The translations under genes were made by a program, and so were the position numbers. This document shows positions 54,146-64,000 of a stretch of DNA of 64,000 nucleotides, one piece after another. The stretch is from the NCBI GenBank assembly GCA_023053575.1, contig JAKZAP010000016.1, positions 9,544,046 to 9,608,045 of the forward strand. The letters are read 5' to 3'. The DNA comes from Branchinecta lynchi (Eukaryota > Arthropoda > Branchiopoda > Anostraca > Branchinectidae). A model generated the notes under the pieces. That model was not told the DNA's origin. It searched no databases and saw nothing but the letters and a program-made list of their open reading frames with translations. Each line of letters begins with the position of its first letter. Within the stretch, counting starts at the first letter, position 1.

Positions 54146-54500
54146 TACTACAAAAATTTAAAAGTTTCTTTCGGTGCGTTCGAGCAATTTGTCTTATTTT
54201 TATTAACTACGAAACTCAATGATCACACAACACTGTAAAGTGCGTGAACGAGAGTTTTTGACTTTCCGCTCATACGGCAAAGAGGCAAAGACAAGCGATA
54301 ACAAGAAAACGTTGGATGTTTATACTTATAAGGTATTTTATGAAAAATTAAGCATAATTAATGCCCAGTGTGCTTCAGATCTTAGTTTACTCAAGTGCTT
54401 CCCTCAGTCAATAGTTGCGTGTTTTTTTTTCGACTTTTCACTCGCCTTTTCCACGGCTTTTTCCTTTTTTTGCGTTTTCGTAAAATGGTCCTAAGCACTG

Positions 54501-56640
54501 GGCAGTGTCTGTCGTTTCCCTAGCTGGGAATCGATACTACACAAGCTATTGTTCCCCGTTTGTCGGGGAATCAATGTGTCAGGAGCTAATGTTCCCCGAC
54601 AGATCGGGGAATCCACTTGTCCAGGGTTAACCTTCCCCGCCAAGTCGGAGAATCGATGTGCCCGGGGCTAACATTCCCCGAGTACTCGGGGAACCGAAGT
54701 ATCCAGAGCTAATGTCCCCTCATAATCAAATAATCGATCTAGAGATCGGGGAATCGAGGTGCGAGTGGCTAATGTTCCCCGACATGCAAATATTGATTTT
54801 GTTGAGGTCGGGGAATCCTGATGCCAGGGACTAATGTTCCCCGAAATGCAAATAATCGATTTTTAGATCGGGAACCGAAGTGCGAGGGGCTAATGTTCCC
54901 CGAAATGAAAATATTGATTTTGTTGAGTTCTGGTCGGAGAATCTAAGGGCTAGGGGCTAATGTTCCCCGATAAGTAATAATGGCTTTTGATGTCGGGGAA
55001 TGGAAGTGTCCAGAGCTGATGTTCCCTCATAATCAGATAACCGATTTAGAGACCGGGGAACCGAGGGGCTAATGTTCCCCGACAATACTGATTTTGTTGA
55101 TCTGGTCGGGGAATCCAAGTGCCAGGGGCTAATGTTCGTCGATAAGTAATAATGGCTTTTGAGGTGGGGGAATCGAGGTGTCAAGAGCTAATGTTCCCTC
55201 ATAATCAAATAATCGATTTAGAGATCGGGGAACCGAAGTGCGAGGGGCTAATGTTCCCTGACATGCAAATACTGATTTTGTTCATCTGGTTGGGGAATCC
55301 AAGTGCCAGGGGCTAATGTTCCCCGATAAGTAATAATGGCTTTTGAGGTCGGGAAATCGAAGTGTCCAGAGCTAATGTTCCCTCATAATCAAATAATCGA
55401 TTTAGAGATGGGGGAATCGAAGTGTGAGGGGCTAATGTTCCCCGACATGCAAATATTGATTTAGTTGAGTTCTGGTCGGAGAATCCAAGTGCCAGGGGCT
55501 AATGTTCCACGATAAGTAATAATGGCTTTTGATGTCGGGGATCGAAGTGTCCAGAGCTAATATTCCCTCATAATCAACTAATCGATTTAGAGATCGGGGA
55601 ATCGAAGTGTGAGGGGCTAATGTTCCCCGACATGCAAATACTGATTTTGTTGAGTTGAGATCGAGGAATCCAAGTGCCAAGCCATTTGATTATGCGGGAA
55701 CATTAGCTCTCGATGGTTCGATTCCCCGACCTCCAAAACCATCATTGCTTATCGGGGAATATTAGCTCCTGGCAATTGGATTCCCCGACCTCAACTTAAC
55801 AAAACCAATATTTGCATGTGAGGGAACATTAGCCCCTCACACTTCGATTCCCCGATCTTAAAATTGATTATTTGATTATGCGGGAACATTAGCTCTAGAT
55901 GATTCGATTCCTCGACCTCCAAAACCATCATTGCTTATCAGAAACATTAGCTCCTGGCAATCGGATTCCCCGACCTCAACTCAACAAAATCAATATTTGC
56001 ATGTCGGGGAACATTAACCCCTCACACCTCGATTCCCCAATCTCAAAATCGATTATTTGATTATGAGGGAACATTAGATCTGGACACTTCGATTCCTCGA
56101 CCGGAACTCAACAAAATCAATTTTTGCGTGCTGAATTAGCCCCTCACACTTCGATTCCCCGATCTAAAAATCGATTATTTGCACGTCGGGGAACATTAGC
56201 CCCTGGCATTTGGATTACCCGACCTCAACTCAACAAAATCAATATTTGCATGTCGGGGAACATTAGCCCCTCACACCTCGATTCCCCGATCTCTAAATCG
56301 ATTATTTGATTATGAGGGAACATTAGCTCTGGACACTTCGATTCCCCGACCAGAACTCAACAAAATCAATATTTGCATGTCGGGGAACATTAGCCCCTCA
56401 CACTTCGGTTCCCCGATCTAAAAATCGATCATTTGCATGTCGGGGAACATTACCCCTAGCATTTGGATTCCCCGATCTCTAAATCGATTATTTGATTATG
56501 AGGGAACATTAGCTCTGGACACTTCGGTTCCTCGAGTACTAGGGGAATGTTAGCCCAGGGCACATCGATTCCACGACTTGGCGGGGAACAATAGCTTGTT
56601 GGAGTATCGATTCCCAGATAGGGGAACGATAGACACTGCC
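54501..56640. mobile_element. 2140-bp palindromic foldback built of hairpin monomers, 9-bp target duplications
   Basis: The ends are GGCAGTGTCTGTCGTTTCCC and, inverted, GGCAGTGTCTATCGTTCCCC. TAAGCACTG flanks both sides exactly (54492-54500 and 56641-56649). The left half (to about 55680) is a head-to-tail run of monomers of about 58-67 bp; the right half is the same run inverted, with almost no unique spacer. Each monomer is a hairpin (TTCCCCGAC-loop-GTCGGGGAA) joined by linkers such as 'TCGAAGTG-GAGGGGCTAATG'. Three monomer types, with loops containing ATGCAAATA, AAGTAATAATGGC and AATCAAATAATCGAT, cycle as a higher-order repeat of about 185 bp. Monomers near the left end have very short loops; 54674-54693 is a perfect 20-bp palindrome. 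A 9-bp duplication is typical of Mutator-like and foldback elements. No transposase. Confidence 0.95.
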
Positions 56641-56649
56641 TAAGCACTG

Positions 56650-57364
56650 TTTGACTATTTCCCGTTTTTGTCAAAAAGGCAAACGCCGACTTTCGCCTTT
56701 TCCCTCGGCTTTTTGCAAAAAGTCAAACTAGGTAGGTGACCAAGTTAAGCTCTCCTTTTGGCTTTTTGCCTCGCTATTGTAGCCAATTTATCCCAAAATC
56801 CAATAAAAGAGGAATTTGATTTAATGTGAAAATCAGTATTTCGACACTGTCTCGGATTTTAAAGATGAAAAATTTGAAGTGCAAATAAAATACAAATGAA
56901 ATGGCATTTGTCAAAATAGTGTTTTCATCCGAGAAAAGTGAAAAGTCCTTAGTAGTAACGGCAACTTGCGAAAACGCGAGAATCTTAAAAAAAGCCTGAA
57001 AACGATAAAAAGCCAAAGCTGAAAAGGGATGAATATTTTAGAAGTCTATAGTACAGCGGCAGTGTACACATGTGTTCTGCCATTAAAAAGGAAAGTGAAG
57101 AAACTCAACTCAGGAATATGCAATTTATATGGTAGACTGTCCTAGTAATATATAACTATAATACACATAAATCGTAATATGTAACTATAATCATAATACT
57201 GTAAACAATACTTTAAACTCTAAAGAAAGCGGCAACGACAGTCGTTAAAAGCACAAGGAACATAATGGAGATTGTACTTTTTTCCGTTTTAAATAGTTAT
57301 GAGGGAATTTCAGGAATTTCCACTGTCACATATCTTATGATCCTAAAAAGTAAACGGTCACCCT
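56650..57364. other. No gene seen
   Basis: Just outside the foldback both sides carry pyrimidine-rich, GCCTTTT-like motifs ('CGCCTTTTCCACGGCTTTTT' left, 'CGCCTTTTCCCTCGGCTTTT' right), so the foldback may have landed inside another repeat. The rest is AT-rich without genes. Confidence 0.4.
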
Positions 57365-59001
57365 CAGGGGCGTTACTAGCCAAAACGTTTGTAGGGGGGG
57401 GGGGGGGGGGGGGGGCAAGGACTGGCTGGTCATTTTTACCAACTATTTTTGCAGAAAAACGACTGTTTTAAGGAAAAATCAACTGGTTGTTTCCAAGAAA
57501 AACAAGACCAAAGGTTTCGATGGGATCCCAAAATTCAATATCTGATCCAGACAACAGGGTCTTGTCTTAGCCAGATCCAGTCTTCGCCAGACTCCTTGAA
57601 CATTTTTACAATTAAAATTCAGAAACAGATTAAGGCAAATAGCTAATCACCTGAGAAAACCAAGTTCAGATTTGGATTCAGCATGTGTGTTTACCCCTAT
57701 CATATCTGTTTTGACGAAAACTTCCTGCCACTTCTGCTAATTTCCCGGTTCCGGCCGAACTCCAGAACTACTTGTCCGGCGAAAAAAGAAAGCTCAAACA
57801 CGAAATCAGGGTATCTTCTTTCCCCAGTAATGAACATCTAATCAACTTCAAATAGAAATTTAGCTTATAACAAATTTTCCGATTCCAGCCGGATTCCGGT
57901 CAAACTATATGTCCGGGTAAAATATGATTGTGATACAGGGACTCAGCATCTCTTCTTACCCCTAAATCGCTTATCTAATCAACTAGAAATAAAACTTTGA
58001 CTTTCAACAGTTTTCCGGTTTTGGCCGGATTCCGGACGAACTACATGTCCGGGTAGAAACTTGTTTTCAGATAAGTGTTCAGCATGTCTTCTTGCCCTAA
58101 ATCGAACATCTAATCAACTCCAAATAAAACTTTTAATTTTGACAAACTTTCCGGTTTGGGCCGGATTCCGGTCGAAATACTTGTCCGTCGAGAAAGTAGT
58201 TTTCACCATCGTCTTCAGCATGTCATCCTACCTCTAAATCGAACATTCAATCAACTTCAAATAAAACTTTTACTTTCAACAAACTTTCCGGTTTGGGCCG
58301 GATTCCGGGCGAAATACTTGTCCGTCGAGAAAATAATTTTCACCATCGTCTTCAGCATGTCTTCCTACCCCTAAATCGAACATCTAATCAATTTCAAATA
58401 AAACTTTTACTTTCAACAAACTTTCCGGTTTGGGCCGGATTCCGGGCGAAATACTTGTCCTTCGAGAAAATAATTTTCACCATTGTCTTCAGCATGCCTT
58501 CCTACCCCTAAATCGAACATCTAATCAACTTCAAATAAAACTTTTACTTTCAACAAACTTTCCGGTTTTGGCCGGATTCCGGGCGAACTACTTGTCCGAT
58601 GACAAAATGGTTTTCACCATCGTGTTCAGCATGTCTTCTTACCCCATAATCGACTATCACATTAGCTGTTTCAAAACATTTTGTTTGTCCCTTAATTTGA
58701 ATCCCCTTCCCCACCCCTAAATGTAGAGCTACAAAGCCCATCTACGAACTTGACTGGTCCGACGACCCAACGAACCCTCACACCAAGTTTCATCAAAATA
58801 TCTCATTCCCTTCGAGAGTTATCGTGCTTACAGACGGACGGACAGACGGACGGACGGACGGACAGACGGACAACTTTTGCGATGTCATAGGTATCCCTCC
58901 ACTTACGTTTTGGGATCCCATAAAACGGCTGTTATATTTTACCGACTGGCCAGCAACTTTGGGAGGGGATGTCCCCCCCCCCCCCATACGTGACGCCCCT
59001 G
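57365..59001. mobile_element. hAT-like element interrupted by GGATCC copy 10
   Basis: The left end is CAGGGGCGTTACTAG and the right end, inverted, is CAGGGGCGTCACGTATG, imperfect hAT-style terminal repeats followed inside by a G-run (57393-57415) and, at the right, a C-run (58972-58985). The flanks GTCACCCT (57357-57364) and GTAACTCT (59002-59009) agree at 6 of 8 bases, consistent with an aged 8-bp duplication. Without the nested element it would be about 210 bp. Confidence 0.65.
57501..58924 (-). mobile_element. GGATCC element, copy 10 (near complete, inverted)
   Basis: AACAAGACCAAAGGTTTCG at the low-coordinate end and CGTTTTGGGATCCCATAAAA at the other. Four clear 137-bp units lie at about 58140-58620 and the (GACG/GACA)n microsatellite at 58833-58870. 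Very similar to copies 5 and 6, so all three may be young. Confidence 0.9.
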
Positions 59002-59359
59002 GTAACTCTGTTCGCAGAAGTCTTCATTTGCCTTATTTACCTGCTCAATCTAGTATCGATGCGTCACATAGCTCACTGACTCACTGACAGTACTCGGATT
59101 TTTAAGAAGAAAAGAGACTCAAAAAAATTTACTGAGGGAAAATAAAGTACTGCCAAAATTAAGATTTTGTCTTCTTTTATTGTTTTGTTGAAAGCTACTC
59201 TACGTAAATTTTGGAGTGGAGCTTTGTAACTTTTCAATCCTGCGTCGATCCGTTACACTGATAAACCGTATGTAAAACGTCATAAACGCGAACTAGTTTC
59301 GTATGTACCATGTAATTTGGAGACAAAAAATAATCACAGTAAGTACGAGGAGTTCTTAA
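59002..59359. other. No gene seen
   Basis: Short AT-rich interval between repeats. Confidence 0.35.
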
Positions 59360-59745
59360 AGAAACCCTCTTGCTTATTCTGCCTTTTATAACATACTCAG
59401 CTCCCATTTGGAATTATAAGCTTCTAAAATACCCACATTTCTCCATTGTTTCGTTTCGTAACTACGAATTTTCAGCGCTTTTTCATTCCTGTCGAGTTTT
59501 TTGCCGGAATCTTCATTTTTTGCTGAAAATTTGCTTAGTTTTCCCACTTTTTAACCAAGGCACGTTCAGTTTTCAAAATCTTTTGCGCCCAGTCGCCGCG
59601 TCGGAGAGCAGGAAGGCTGGATACAATCGACAAGCGCTAACAAGAGAATTGCTAATTTTAGGTGGAAAGTAATGGTATTTTCGAAAACGTTTTTTCTGCT
59701 CCATTTTGAAGGGAAAAGATCATTTCTAGCAAGAGTTGTGCTTTA
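59360..59745. repeat. Dispersed repeat, paired with 15360-15660
   Basis: Shares ordered blocks with 15360-15660 ('CCTCTTGCTTATTCTGCC', 'GCGTCGGAGAGCAGGAAGGC', 'ATCGACAAGCGCTAACAAGA', 'AAAGATCATTTCTAGCAAGA'). Confidence 0.75.
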
Positions 59746-60085
59746 AAGAATGGATGGAGCGATTACTAAAATAGGTGGGATTGACATGGTAGACATTACG
59801 GACCCTATAACGGCAAACGACATAAAATGGTAATTAAGACAGGGCTAGTAGAAGTCACGGGTAACCGAAATTTGTGCAGCTTGAAATAGCATTTCAGGGA
59901 AAAGACGAACTCAGGCGACATGCTCCTTCTCTTGACTGCTTCGCAGACCACAGCACGCCGTCTTCCGTTTTGTTGTCGTTAGAGCAAAAGTTGAGGCAAA
60001 AATTTCTTGGTCTTCAGCTGCTATCATGAGCCTAAAATTGTTCTAATTAAAATATGCCTGTAGTAAACAGACTTCCGCATTAATT
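59746..60085. other. No gene seen
   Basis: Could include a downstream intron or 3' part of the minus-strand GTPase gene, but I found no exon with the required phase. Confidence 0.35.
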
Positions 60086-60345
60086 TTTTTTTTTTTTTTC
60101 AGTTCAATCAAGTTTAATCCGAATAGCTAAAAGCTAGAACAGGAATACAAATTTATAAAATACACTGACACACAAGAAACAAATTAACTAATACACTTAC
60201 AAGAAATGACCAGAAATAAATGATGGGATGAAACTACGTAAAAATTGGGTAGAAGAATTAGCGGGATATGGGGACGGGAGTGGAGGGGGGAATAGATGGG
60301 CCATCTGGGGACAACACGTTGTCTTGGCTCCAAATTTTAATAGTA
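60086..60345 (-). pseudogene. LINE 3'-end fragment (about 240 bp)
   Basis: Matches the first 280 bp of the LINE at 25771 ('AATCCGAATAGCTAAAAG', 'AGAAATGACCAGAAATAAAT', 'ATCTGGGGACAACACGTT'). A T-run borders it at the low-coordinate side (60087-60099), so the tail differs from the (TTGA)n of the other copies. Heavily 5'-truncated. Confidence 0.88.
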
Positions 60346-60746
60346 TCTTATCAGTCGGTTAACACTAAGCTGGGTGTGGGGTGTTAACACTAAGCTTGCC
60401 TGATTCCTAGTTCAATAGTTGAATGTCCAGTTTAATTTTTTCAAACTTCCTATGTCTTTTAAGTTTTAGTCCAAACCTGGACTTTCTAACGTTAGTCTAA
60501 CCTTCAGCTAGTATTCAATACAAACCAACCCTATGTCGTGGTCAGTCTTCCAGTCATTTCATTTAAATTCCGGGCATAACATTCTTATCCAAAATAGCAA
60601 CTAAATGTGAGCCAGAAAAATGAAGCGTAAAGGCGAATGAGGTAGAAATAGCGTGAAGTGATCATTTTCCGATAACGCCACAAAACTCGGGCACTAGCAT
60701 CCCTTATTCATGGGAAATAATGCGTAATCTAGTTTAATTTACTTAC
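60346..60746. other. Probable intron of the GTPase gene
   Basis: Directly downstream (on the minus strand) of a strong splice donor. It contains a short duplicated 'GGTTAACACTAAGCT'/'GTGTTAACACTAAGCT' pair near 60357-60398. No further exon seen. Confidence 0.45.
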
Positions 60747-60943
60747 CTCGAGAGGTGAACCAGACTATCCATTAGATGCGCACCCGTTTTGGAGCTCGTC
60801 TCAAAGTAGGACAGTTTTGAATTTTCCGCCAATTTTCTTCCTTCTTCTGAAGAAACACACCTTCTTCCATCTTCCCTTGCGAAGTCGCGCAGGTCTACTT
60901 TGTTGCCGCACAGGACCATTGGAACTTCCCGAACTATATTTTC
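60747..60943 (-). CDS. RASEF-like: Small GTPase exon, RASEF/Rab45-like (G4 and G5 motifs)
   Basis: A 197-nt minus-strand exon with acceptor TTTTGTAG (to 60944) and consensus donor CTCGAG|GTAAGT (60746). It opens in phase 0 and ends after two bases of a codon. The translation has VREVPMVLCGNKVDLRD, which carries the guanine-specificity motif NKxD (G4), then CVSSEEGRKLAENSKLSYFE and TSSKTGAHLMDSLVHL, carrying the G5 motif (ETSxK). The insert between G4 and G5 (RD-x-A-x2-DG-x2-CV) resembles the Rab-like domain of RASEF proteins, which join EF-hands, a coiled coil and a C-terminal Rab domain and act in membrane traffic. The P-loop exon should lie upstream, beyond the window or hidden. Another Rab-type GTPase is the alternative. 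Confidence 0.75.
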
Positions 60944-60983
60944 CTACAAAATTGAGAAAAAATATTCCACAGAACACAAGACA

Positions 60984-62253
60984 AACAATATCTAAGGTTT
61001 CGATGGGATCCCAAAAATCTAGTATTGATCCAGCTAACTGGGCCTTGTCTTCGCCAGATCCAGTGTTCGCCAGGCTAATCATCTGAGAAAACCAAGTTCA
61101 GATATACCTATGTCAGGCATATCTATTTTGAAGATACTGACCGAAACTTACTGCTTTACTTCTGCCAAATTTCCGGTTTCGGCCGAATTCCGAGCGGACT
61201 ACTTGTCCAGCAAAAAAAGAAAACTCAGAAACGAATTCAGCGTATCTCCTTATCCCTATAAAGGACAGCTAATCAACTTCAAATAAAACTTTAACTTACA
61301 AAATATTTCCGGTTTCAACCGGACTCCAGACGAATTATATTTCCGGGTGAAAAATGATTGTCATATACAGACTCAGCGTCTGCTTAGCCCTAAATCTGTC
61401 ATCTAATCAACTTCAGATAAAGCTTTTGCTTTTAACGAATTTTCCGGTTTTGGGCGGATTCCGGGCGAACTATTTGTCCGGGTAGAAAATGCTTTTCATA
61501 AGTCTTCAGCATGCCTTTTTACTCCTGGATCTGTCATCTAATCAACTTCAAATAAAACTTTAATTTTAACCAGCTTTCCAGTTTTTGCTAGATTCCGGAC
61601 GAACAACTTGTCCGGCGAGAAAATGGTCTTCATCATCCTGTTCAGAATGTCTTCTTACTCCTAAATCAAACAACACAACTTTTACTTTTAACCAACTTTC
61701 CGTTTTTTGCCGGATTCCGGACGAACTACTTGTACGGCGAGGAAATAGTTTTCACCATCGTGGTCAGCATGTCTTTTTACCCCTAAATCGAACATTTAAT
61801 CAACTTCAAATGAAACTTTAACTTTTAACCAACTTTCCGGTTTTTGCCGGATTCCGGGTGAACTACTTGTCGGAAGAAAAAATGTTTTGCACATTCGTCT
61901 TCAGCATGTCTTCTTACCCCATAATCTATTATCACATTTATTTACTTTCTTCATTTACTCCGCTTTCTGAAAACGGCGGGTTATAAATAAATTAATTTAA
62001 TTAATTAATTAATTAGCTGTTAAAAAATATTTTGTTTGTCCCTTAATTTGAACCCCCACCCCTAAATCTAGGATTACAGAACCCATCTACGAACTTGACC
62101 TTACACTTGACCCAAAGAATCTTCACACCAAGTTTCATCAAAATACCTCATTCCCTTCGAGAGTTATCGTGCTGACAGACAGACGGACGGACAGACGGAC
62201 AACTTTTGCAATGTCATAGGTATCCCTTCACTTCCGTTTTGGGATCCCAAAAA
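60984..62253 (-). mobile_element. GGATCC element, copy 11 (inverted)
   Basis: The low-coordinate end is diverged (AACAATATCTAAGGTTTCGA); the other end is CGTTTTGGGATCCCAAAAA. It has several 137-bp units and a short GACA/GACG microsatellite (62176-62200). At about 61935-62020 it carries a small insertion ending in (AATT)n, a LINE or SINE tail ('CGGCGGGTTATAAATAAATT'). Confidence 0.85.
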
Positions 62254-62819
62254 CTCAATTATGCACGTAGAATAGCTTTTCGACCTGTTCTTCGTAACAT
62301 GTTCCTCCTACAGCAAAAAGATAAATATATATTAAAACAACTGCGTCATGTGCATATCTTTTTAACAACTACACAATTCATTTTTGGGTTTGACAGTTCA
62401 TCTCGAGAACGAGTCTATTTACTAGCAGATATGAAGTGACAGAGCAAGCCAGGACTTGTCCATTATTCTATGCTGCAGGTAACATGAATATCGTTTGCAA
62501 AACTCAAAGTATAGTCGCAGCAGAGACTTTTGTTATTCCAATATTCTAACATACGTGACACCTTTAAAACTCTACTGTGTTCTCAGATATCATTCACGAG
62601 CTTGGTTTCTGAAACCCAGAAAAACTCGCATATCCGGTATTTCTGACCAACGAGCCCCTCGAAAACAATATGAGGTAGCCTGATTTGCGTCAAATGAGCC
62701 AAAACGGGAAAAATCAGCGTACTGCCGTTAGGGTGAATAAAGCAATCAATTAATCAATTTATGTATGAGCCATCTTAGTAGGAGAGCGGAGGACCCTCTT
62801 TTGCGCGCTTTTAGCAAAA
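62254..62819. other. No gene seen
   Basis: An open plus-strand frame continues from the GGATCC element (RRIAFRPVLRNMFLLQQKDK...) to a stop at about 62439. It has no known motif or splice context and starts inside the repeat. Confidence 0.4.
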
Positions 62820-63780
62820 CCTGAGCAAAAATGCACTAGTTGAAAGCTCGAACAACATCTAGACAACATCTAGAGCTTTGGGGGTATGAGGCTATCCCGC
62901 AACTTGAAACCGTTCAGCTGCAACATTATAAGAAATTAATTGGGGCCCATCCTTCCACTACCACGCTAGCCCTTCAGGGGGATTTAGGGCTCTGTACTTT
63001 ACAGAAAAATAGAGCTGTCCAGGTTATTAGGTTTTGGATAAAACTTCTTCAACTGCCAGATGAGAGGCTGTTGAAGGCAGCGTATTTGGAACTATTAAAG
63101 CAGGGAAAGAAGAGATCCTGGCCATTTCAAGTGAAAGCCCTACTTGATAAAGCAGGGCTGTCTTATGCTTGGAATGAGGGTCTCGGTCCTACAACTGATC
63201 AAGATAAACTTTGTCGCAGTTTTGCGCGAGTTCAGGAGGATCAGGAAATTCAACTTTGGCATGCACAGACTGTTAATTCAGAGACTCTGAAAGATTATAG
63301 GAATATTAAAGAGTCGGTTGGTTTTGAATTTTATTTTAAGTTACGTTTACCGGCTGAAAACCTGCGTTTGTGGTTCCAGATCCGAGCGAACAGTCTCCCT
63401 CTTAAGAGTAGGGTTAAATTATCTGAAAGAAATTCCCGAAACCCGAAGTCATGTTATACTTGCTCGTTATGTGGTTTGGAAGAGGAAAATCTGTCTCACT
63501 TTCTGTCAGGATGCAAGGGGCTCTCGGATTTGAGAGTAAGATTTTTTGGTGAAGATGGGTTGCTCTTTCCTGGTATCCTAAAGTCATCTTCACGGTCAGC
63601 GATAATGGCAGTTACAGGTTTTGTCAAAGAAGCGTTAAAGAGATGTAAATAGTTATTGGTAGTGGGAGTTTAAATCGTTTTACATGTGAGTTTATATAAT
63701 CGCTCTCTCGAAGTGTTTAAAAATGTATGATTCTGTGTATGGCCTAACGGCTAAAATTAAAGTATCTATCTATCTATCTA
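62820..63780 (+). pseudogene. LINE C-terminal fragment with (TATC)n tail
   Basis: A 270-residue frame with LQLQHYKKLIGAH, a long helical region, LRLPAENLRLWFQIRANSLP and a knuckle C-x2-C-x8-H-x4-C (CYTCSLCGLEEENLSHFLSGC). It aligns over most of its length with the minus-strand copy at 17960-19146. It ends with a 3' UTR and a TATC repeat (63760-63782), the usual kind of 3' tail for tandem-tailed LINEs. It is 5'-truncated: palm and endonuclease are absent. It is the least damaged copy here. Confidence 0.85.
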
Positions 63781-63782
63781 TC

Positions 63783-64000
63783 CATAGGATTATGTGGCAT
63801 CCGCTTCTTTCCGCGTCAGAAAGAACGTCCATTAGAGCATTAAGTTCAGTGAGGGGTCGGCAACTATAAAAAAAAATGTAATTCACCTTTTCATTTCTTG
63901 TTCTGACGGTAGAAGACTAAAATCCTCTGAGGCCAGCGAGGGGTCGGAAACTAAGATATTTCAAGTCCACGATTTCCTTCCTCGTTTTGGTACCTTGAAA
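63783..64000. other. No gene seen
   Basis: Contains two similar phrases, 'CAGTGAGGGGTCGGCAACTA' and 'CAGCGAGGGGTCGGAAACTA' (63850 and 63937), suggesting a tandem repeat of about 85 bp that runs past the window end. Confidence 0.4.

Noticed and set aside
54501..56640. Regularly spaced repeats that could be mistaken for a CRISPR-like array
   Set aside because: Repeats and loops are both conserved in three types, the array is mirrored, target duplications flank it, and the window is eukaryotic.
62206..62439. 77-residue ORF with a plausible charged C-terminal part
   Set aside because: Its start lies in the GGATCC element and there is no splice signal or recognisable domain.

Overview
The window is animal (metazoan) nuclear DNA. 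It has spliced genes with GT-AG introns, non-LTR retrotransposon remnants, hAT-type miniature elements, foldback elements and minisatellites. I see no bacterial operons, ribosome-binding sites, rRNA or tRNA. The host genes are the 3' end of a voltage-gated calcium channel alpha-2/delta gene (+ strand, about 2.1-17.0 kb), one intronless rhodopsin-like GPCR (+ strand, 35652-36596) and one internal exon of a RASEF/Rab45-like small GTPase (- strand, 60747-60943). A marine or other invertebrate is my guess; the sequence does not fix the taxon.

Layout. 1-17 kb: four phase-compatible alpha-2/delta exons (2122-2318, 7442-7641, 8715-9118, 15677-15753) plus a probable terminal exon (16884-16994). Their introns hold copies of a repeat I call the GGATCC element, a foldback beside the first splice donor, a 981-bp foldback with 8-bp target duplications, and palindromic MITEs. 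17-34 kb: a hAT MITE, two near-identical GGATCC elements, a decayed LINE C-terminus, a CT-rich 1.6-kb repeat, and a LINE (about 25.8-30.3 kb, - strand) broken by a hAT MITE and a GGATCC element. 34-38 kb: a possible small exon with an inverted duplicate, the GPCR, and another foldback. 38-51 kb: higher-order repeats that end three times in a Helitron-like terminus (16-bp palindrome then CTAG-T), LINE fragments, a second CT-rich element and a tandem repeat of about 180-225 bp. 51-64 kb: LINE fragments, a 2140-bp palindromic element made of hairpin monomers with 9-bp target duplications, two more GGATCC elements (one nested in a hAT-like element), the GTPase exon and a LINE C-terminus.

The host genes show no sign of working together. 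The strongest unusual content is the mobile DNA: (i) the 54501-56640 'array of hairpins' foldback, (ii) the GGATCC family of 11 copies, whose structure suggests Helentron/HINE-type rolling-circle elements, and (iii) the CTAG-terminated Helitron-like family, part of which also lies inside the 981-bp foldback. All assignments were made by eye from the sequence; no search was run.
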